From assembly GCA_016194985.1 (NCBI GenBank), contig JACQAK010000082.1, positions 1-38,726 on the forward strand: a stretch of 38,726 nt of DNA. Direction: 5' to 3'. Shown in pieces: positions 35,738 to 38,726 of the stretch. The translations under genes were made by a program, and so were the position numbers. The notes beneath the pieces were generated by a model. That model was not told the origin of the DNA, made no database searches, and saw nothing but the letters and a program-made list of their open reading frames with translations. Every line of letters starts with the position of its first letter. Position 1 is the first letter of the stretch. The stretch is from Bacteroidota bacterium (GTDB taxonomy: Bacteria; Bacteroidota; Bacteroidia; B-17B0; Aurantibacillaceae).

Positions 35738-37065
35738 TGCCGCTTTTTAAAAAATTATATTTAACAGATCGTATTTTCTATTGCCTGGGAGGGATTATCT
35801 TTTTATTCTTTTTGTCGTTTCTAATCCATCCGGTATACTATCTGGCAGTTGTATTACTTCTGTCTTGCGCCATTATTCTTTGCGTCGATATTTTTATATT
35901 ATTTAAAACTACGAATATGAGAATTCAACGAGAGATGGCATCTGTTTTTTCTTTAGGAGATCAAAACAAAGTTAGCTTAACCCTTGAGAATATTAGTAAT
36001 TTGAAATTATTTATCAAGATCATAGATGAAATTCCCTATCAGTTTGATGAAAGAGATTTTTCTATTCCTATGAACATCAGTAAGGCACAGTCGGAAATTG
36101 TTACGTATCATATGTCTCCTAAAATCAGGGGTGAATATTTTTTTGGCGATATTCATGTCTTTATTCAAACTAAACTAGGATTGGCTGTAAAAAAAGAAAC
36201 GACACCGGCTGAAAAAAGTGTGGCAGTATATCCATCTGTTATATTGATGAAACAACAGGAACTGGCAGCTCTTAAACATCCTTCTTTTACTCAGGGAGAT
36301 AAAACTAATAAGAAAATAGGGCGTAGCTACGAGTTTGATCAGATCAAGCATTATGTGGATGGTGATGATACCAGGAATATCAATTGGAAGGCTACAAGTA
36401 CGTTGAATAAACTCATGGTCAATCACTATGAAGATGAGCGCTCTCAACAAATTTATTCGATTATTGACAAGAGTAGAGTCATGAAAATGCCATTTAATGG
36501 CTTAACATTAGTGGATTACGCCATTAATTCGACCCTGGCATTTTCTAATATTGTTTTAAAAAAACAGGATAAAGCCGGTTTGATTTCTTTTTCAAAAAAA
36601 GTCGATACCACATTAAAAGCAGATAGGGGAGGGCTTCATCTGAAAAAAATCATGTACTCATTATATAAAGAAAGATATGATTATTCGGAAGCCAATTACG
36701 AAGCCTTATATTCTTCAGTCAGAAAAACAATCAGTAACCGGAGTCTTATTTTTTTATATACTAATTTTGATAGTATTTATGCTTTGGAACGAAATATCAA
36801 GGTCTTGAAAATGATTAATAAATATCATGTTTTGATTGTTGTGTTTTTTGAGAATACCGAACTGGACGCATATTCTAAAGCACCTGCGTCATCGGTATTG
36901 GAAATTTATCAGAAGACCATGGCGAAGAAAAATGCCTTAGAAAAATCGCAAATAGTTAAAGAACTACGAATGCATGGTATTCATGCTATCAAATCAGCAC
37001 CGGAACATTTGTCCACAAAAACCATTAATAAATATTTAGAATTAAAAAGTAGTGGGTTTTTGTAA
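35737..37065 (+). CDS. DUF58 membrane-anchored protein, likely MoxR partner
   Basis: From the ATG at 35737, which overlaps the MoxR stop (TAATG), the protein has 442 residues; an upstream in-frame start at 35623 would run inside the MoxR gene and is rejected. Two N-terminal helices (CLGGIIFLFFLSFL and YYLAVVLLLSCAIILCV) anchor it. The DUF58 core is YEFDQIKHYVDGDDTRNINWKAT, followed by a VWA-like fold in the C-terminal half where the metal-site strand reads IYSIIDKSR rather than the classic DxSxS. Proteins of this type pair with MoxR ATPases. Confidence 0.88.
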   Translation: MPLFKKLYLTDRIFYCLGGIIFLFFLSFLIHPVYYLAVVLLLSCAIILCVDIFILFKTTNMRIQREMASVFSLGDQNKVSLTLENISNLKLFIKIIDEIPYQFDERDFSIPMNISKAQSEIVTYHMSPKIRGEYFFGDIHVFIQTKLGLAVKKETTPAEKSVAVYPSVILMKQQELAALKHPSFTQGDKTNKKIGRSYEFDQIKHYVDGDDTRNINWKATSTLNKLMVNHYEDERSQQIYSIIDKSRVMKMPFNGLTLVDYAINSTLAFSNIVLKKQDKAGLISFSKKVDTTLKADRGGLHLKKIMYSLYKERYDYSEANYEALYSSVRKTISNRSLIFLYTNFDSIYALERNIKVLKMINKYHVLIVVFFENTELDAYSKAPASSVLEIYQKTMAKKNALEKSQIVKELRMHGIHAIKSAPEHLSTKTINKYLELKSSGFL

Positions 37066-37114
37066 AATCATATTTTTTTTTATCTTTATATCTTAACCCT
37101 TTAAAAAATAATTT

Positions 37115-37480
37115 ATGAATTGGTATTTAAAAGTATTGCAGAATTATGCAACATTTAGCGGTAGAGCTAGACGTAAAGAGTATTGGATGTTCTTTTTATT
37201 TAACATGATCGTTTCTTTTATTTTAGGAATGGTAGGAGCTCTGATTAAGTTTGAATTAATTGGTTCGCTTTATAGCCTTGCAGTTTTATTACCTTCTATT
37301 GCAGTGGGCGTGAGAAGAATGCACGATGTTGGAAAAAGCGGGTGGTTTATTTTAATACCAATTTACAATTTAATTTTAGCTTGTACAGACGGGGAGCAAG
37401 GCGAGAACGCATATGGTCCGGATCCTAAAAACCAAAGCTCGATGAATGATGATGCTTTGGATAGTCATTTAACAAACTAA
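37115..37480 (+). CDS. DUF805 small membrane protein
   Basis: The 121-residue protein begins MNWYLKVLQNYATFSGRARRKEYWMFFLFN, the family hallmark, and has three or four hydrophobic helices. The basic RRMHDVGKSGWF loop and the NPYGPDP-like tail (NAYGPDPKNQSS) are typical. Function is unknown. It follows the MoxR operon by 49 nt and may be on its transcript or have its own promoter; the strong terminator at 37497-37527 ends it. Confidence 0.88.
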   Translation: MNWYLKVLQNYATFSGRARRKEYWMFFLFNMIVSFILGMVGALIKFELIGSLYSLAVLLPSIAVGVRRMHDVGKSGWFILIPIYNLILACTDGEQGENAYGPDPKNQSSMNDDALDSHLTN

Positions 37481-37496
37481 TAAAGTAGTTTTATTG

Positions 37497-37527
37497 AACA
37501 GCTTTGGTAATGACAAAGCTGTTTTTT
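37497..37527 (+). terminator. Terminator after the DUF805 gene
   Basis: A 10-bp perfect stem (AACAGCTTTG with CAAAGCTGTT), a 7-nt loop and a six-T tail lie 16 nt after the DUF805 stop. This is a good intrinsic terminator. Confidence 0.85.
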
Positions 37528-37545
37528 AAGATACTGTTCATTATT

Positions 37546-37581
37546 AAAAAAGTCATTTAGATTTATCTAAATGACTTTTTT
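37546..37581. terminator. Very strong bidirectional hairpin terminator
   Basis: Two 17-base arms pair perfectly around a 2-base gap, with A6 at one end and T6 at the other. It lies 18 nt after the previous terminator, so read-through from the DUF805 side is blocked twice and any transcript from the right is also stopped. Confidence 0.8.
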
Positions 37582-37638
37582 AATTTTAAATAGTTTGCGG
37601 GCTCTCGTTTACATCTTTCGAACCGAAAACCCAAAAAT

Positions 37639-37776
37639 ATGGTTAACAAAAAAGAACTATCAATTACAGGTGCGAAGGTAGAAAAATCAGCTCAGTTTGC
37701 AAGCGATTTATTGAAAATTCACGAATTTTACAGTTCTTTCCATAAAGAAATTAATAAGATAACTGGTTTTCAATGA
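37639..37776 (+). CDS. Small 45-residue protein of unknown function, its own transcription unit
   Basis: The ORF encodes 45 residues (MVNKKELSITGAKVEKSAQF then ASDLLKIHEFYSSFHKEINK and a short tail), mainly amphipathic helix and with no recognised domain. It lies between a double terminator on its left (37497-37581) and a terminator on its right (37824-37850), so a discrete transcript of about 250 nt would carry it. An inverted repeat TTTCG-AAC-CGAAA (37616-37628) sits just before the start. It could be a small protein or a non-coding RNA with a chance ORF; codon choice looks normal. Confidence 0.35.
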   Translation: MVNKKELSITGAKVEKSAQFASDLLKIHEFYSSFHKEINKITGFQ

Positions 37777-37823
37777 TTTAAAAAGGGTAATATTCAAAAT
37801 GCTTGTCATTTGTGATGGTCTTA

Positions 37824-37850
37824 AAAAAGGTCGGAATTTCCGACCTTTTT
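37824..37850. terminator. Bidirectional terminator between the small ORFs
   Basis: A 13-bp stem (AAAAAGGTCGGAA with TTCCGACCTTTTT) and a one-base gap with flanking A and T runs lie between convergent units. It ends the 45-residue ORF transcript from the left and the rhodanese transcript from the right. Confidence 0.85.
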
Positions 37851-37856
37851 GTTTTA

Positions 37857-37970
37857 TCAGAGTTCGCAACCTTTTTCACTATCCACAACACCGTTAGTGA
37901 GTTCTTCCAATGGGTTAATTTCAACTAGAATAAGATTTTTATGCCATTTATTTAAAAGATTAATTTTCAT
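37857..37970 (-). CDS. Small 37-residue ORF after the rhodanese gene
   Basis: This ORF starts with ATG overlapping the rhodanese stop region by 11 nt (ATG at 37970, rhodanese stop at 37960) and ends at the terminator. It reads MKINLLNKWHKNLILVEINP followed by LEELTNGVVDSEKGCEL, with a cysteine near the end. Translational coupling and the exact fit before the terminator support it, but 37 codons can be chance. No homologue is recognised. A thiol role would fit a rhodanese neighbour, which is speculation. Confidence 0.3.
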   Translation of the reverse strand: MKINLLNKWHKNLILVEINPLEELTNGVVDSEKGCEL

Positions 37971-38262
37971 TTTCTACCCACCCAAAAGTACCCGCTTCTA
38001 AAAAGTACACTTCATTGTTACAGTTCTCTCTCAAGTATTTTGCAGCTCTTTCAGAACGACCACCACCTTTACCACATGCTGTAATAATTATTTTGCTCGG
38101 TTCAGGTATAAAATTTCCTGCCTCAATAATTTCTATGGGCAAGTTTCCTGCAAAGGGAATGTGTTTTTCATTGTATTCATCCTTACTTCTTACATCAATA
38201 ACCATGATGTTGTTTTTGTCAAGCAGTTGCTTCAATTCTGCACGAGTTATAGTTGTTTTCAT
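37960..38262 (-). CDS. Single-domain rhodanese-like sulfurtransferase
   Basis: The 100-residue protein is one rhodanese domain. IDVRSKDEYNEKHIPFAGNLP is the classic N-terminal CH2A-like motif, and the active-site loop is CGKGGGR with the catalytic cysteine C63. The family transfers sulfane sulfur; the donor and acceptor are unknown. Its start lies inside the end of the MFS transporter gene (44-nt overlap in another frame), so the two are probably translationally coupled. Confidence 0.9.
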   Translation of the reverse strand: MKTTITRAELKQLLDKNNIMVIDVRSKDEYNEKHIPFAGNLPIEIIEAGNFIPEPSKIIITACGKGGGRSERAAKYLRENCNNEVYFLEAGTFGWVENEN

Positions 38263-38726
38263 GTTTTTCGCTTTTTTTATTTCCTTTAAATATCCAATCT
38301 GTAAGTTTAGGAGAAGAAGTTTTGCATCGCATTCTGTTTTGTATTATCAATGAAGAAGCCACAGTTAAAATGCCAATGACAACAACAGATGCGTTTATGC
38401 CAAAGGCATCTGCAATAATTCCTGTAAGGATTGCTCCAATGGCATAACCCATATCACGCCATAAACGGAATACGCCTAAACTTTTTGGTCGGTCGTGTGG
38501 ATTTGTATTTTCTGCAATTGTAGCGAGGAATGTTGGATATACCATTGCTGTTCCCCATCCGAGAATGGAAGCCAGTATAATGTAGTGCGTGAAGGAAGAT
38601 GCAAATACAAACAATAATAGTGCTATACCTTGTAAAAACATTCCCCAAAACAACATACTTTTTTTGCAGAAATAATCCGACATCTTTCCTGTAAACAATT
38701 GACCAATCCCCCAAACAGCAGGATAA
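38219..38726 (-). CDS. MFS transporter, C-terminal part (runs off the window)
   Basis: The frame is open to the window edge and starts outside it. The visible part begins YPAVWGIGQLFTGKMSDYFCKKSML, the loop between helices 8 and 9 with the MFS-type TGKMSD motif, then membrane helices ALLLFVFASS, ILASILGWGTAMVYPTF and IGAILTGIIADAFGI, ending at 38219. Substrate cannot be read. Neighbouring rhodanese suggests, weakly, a sulfur-related or metal-related substrate. The 44-nt overlap with the rhodanese start is unusual for unrelated genes. Confidence 0.85.
   Translation of the reverse strand, partial: YPAVWGIGQLFTGKMSDYFCKKSMLFWGMFLQGIALLLFVFASSFTHYIILASILGWGTAMVYPTFLATIAENTNPHDRPKSLGVFRLWRDMGYAIGAILTGIIADAFGINASVVVIGILTVASSLIIQNRMRCKTSSPKLTDWIFKGNKKSEKHENNYNSCRIEATA

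Noticed and set aside
37600-37640. TTCGAACCG segment as a possible tRNA or tmRNA T-loop
   Set aside because: No acceptor stem, anticodon arm or other tRNA-like folding is visible on either strand.
38454-38714. 86-codon minus-strand ORF over the MFS gene
   Set aside because: A different frame of the same strand; the MFS frame has clear transporter motifs and is open to the edge.

Overview
The window is about 38.7 kb of AT-rich chromosomal DNA from a member of the Bacteroidota. The evidence is two exported proteins ending in type IX secretion (T9SS) sorting domains (one type B, one type A), several upstream matches to the TAnnTTTG promoter box of this phylum, a RDD/SpoIIM/DUF4129/DUF4350/MoxR/DUF58 gene set typical of it, a NamZ (DUF1343) hydrolase and LolC/E-like permeases. 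No tRNA, rRNA, CRISPR array or transposase was recognised.

Region 1 (1-11270) is a surface-glycan cluster. It holds a 3-dehydroquinate-synthase-like cyclase, two paralogous polyprenyl-phosphate glycosyltransferases (one broken), a GT87-like membrane glycosyltransferase with TPR-like repeats (frameshifted), a minus-strand pair (SDR plus ThDP-dependent acetolactate-synthase-like enzyme), then rfbF, rfbG (broken) and rfbH. RfbF, RfbG and RfbH are the first steps to CDP-4-keto-3,6-dideoxyhexoses. A ThDP enzyme and an SDR beside them is the gene logic of CDP-yersiniose, where YerE adds a two-carbon branch from pyruvate and YerF reduces the keto group. I infer a branched-chain dideoxysugar pathway. 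The RfbH reductase partner (AscD/DdhD) is not in the window, and rfbG is disrupted.

Region 2 (11271-15839) encodes two T9SS cargo proteins: a large adhesin-like protein and a LamG-like protein. Region 3 (15868-26532) is mostly housekeeping: aroQ, XerD-type recombinase, an SRPBCC/EVE/MarR operon, DUF72 with a Y-family polymerase, a PlsC-like acyltransferase, an SPFH-GYF protein, a disrupted exported protein and a flavoprotein of the HI0933 family. Region 4 (26554-30123) has two tandem cold-shock genes with near-identical structured leaders, a gene-poor stretch with a GC-rich repeat, a LolC/E-like permease and namZ. Region 5 (30159-37480) is the RDD / SpoIIM-DUF4129-DUF4350-MoxR-DUF58 locus plus a DUF805 protein. 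Region 6 (37481-38726) has strong terminators, two small ORFs, a rhodanese and the end of an MFS transporter running off the edge.

Five genes are interrupted: two by internal deletions (first glycosyltransferase, rfbG), two at 9-nt homopolymers (GT87-like, DUF4129) and one by an unexplained frame change (23761-25204). Two more (XerD, HI0933-type flavoprotein) lack a convincing standard start codon. This density could reflect sequence or assembly errors, real decay or, for the homopolymers, phase variation; the sequence alone does not decide.
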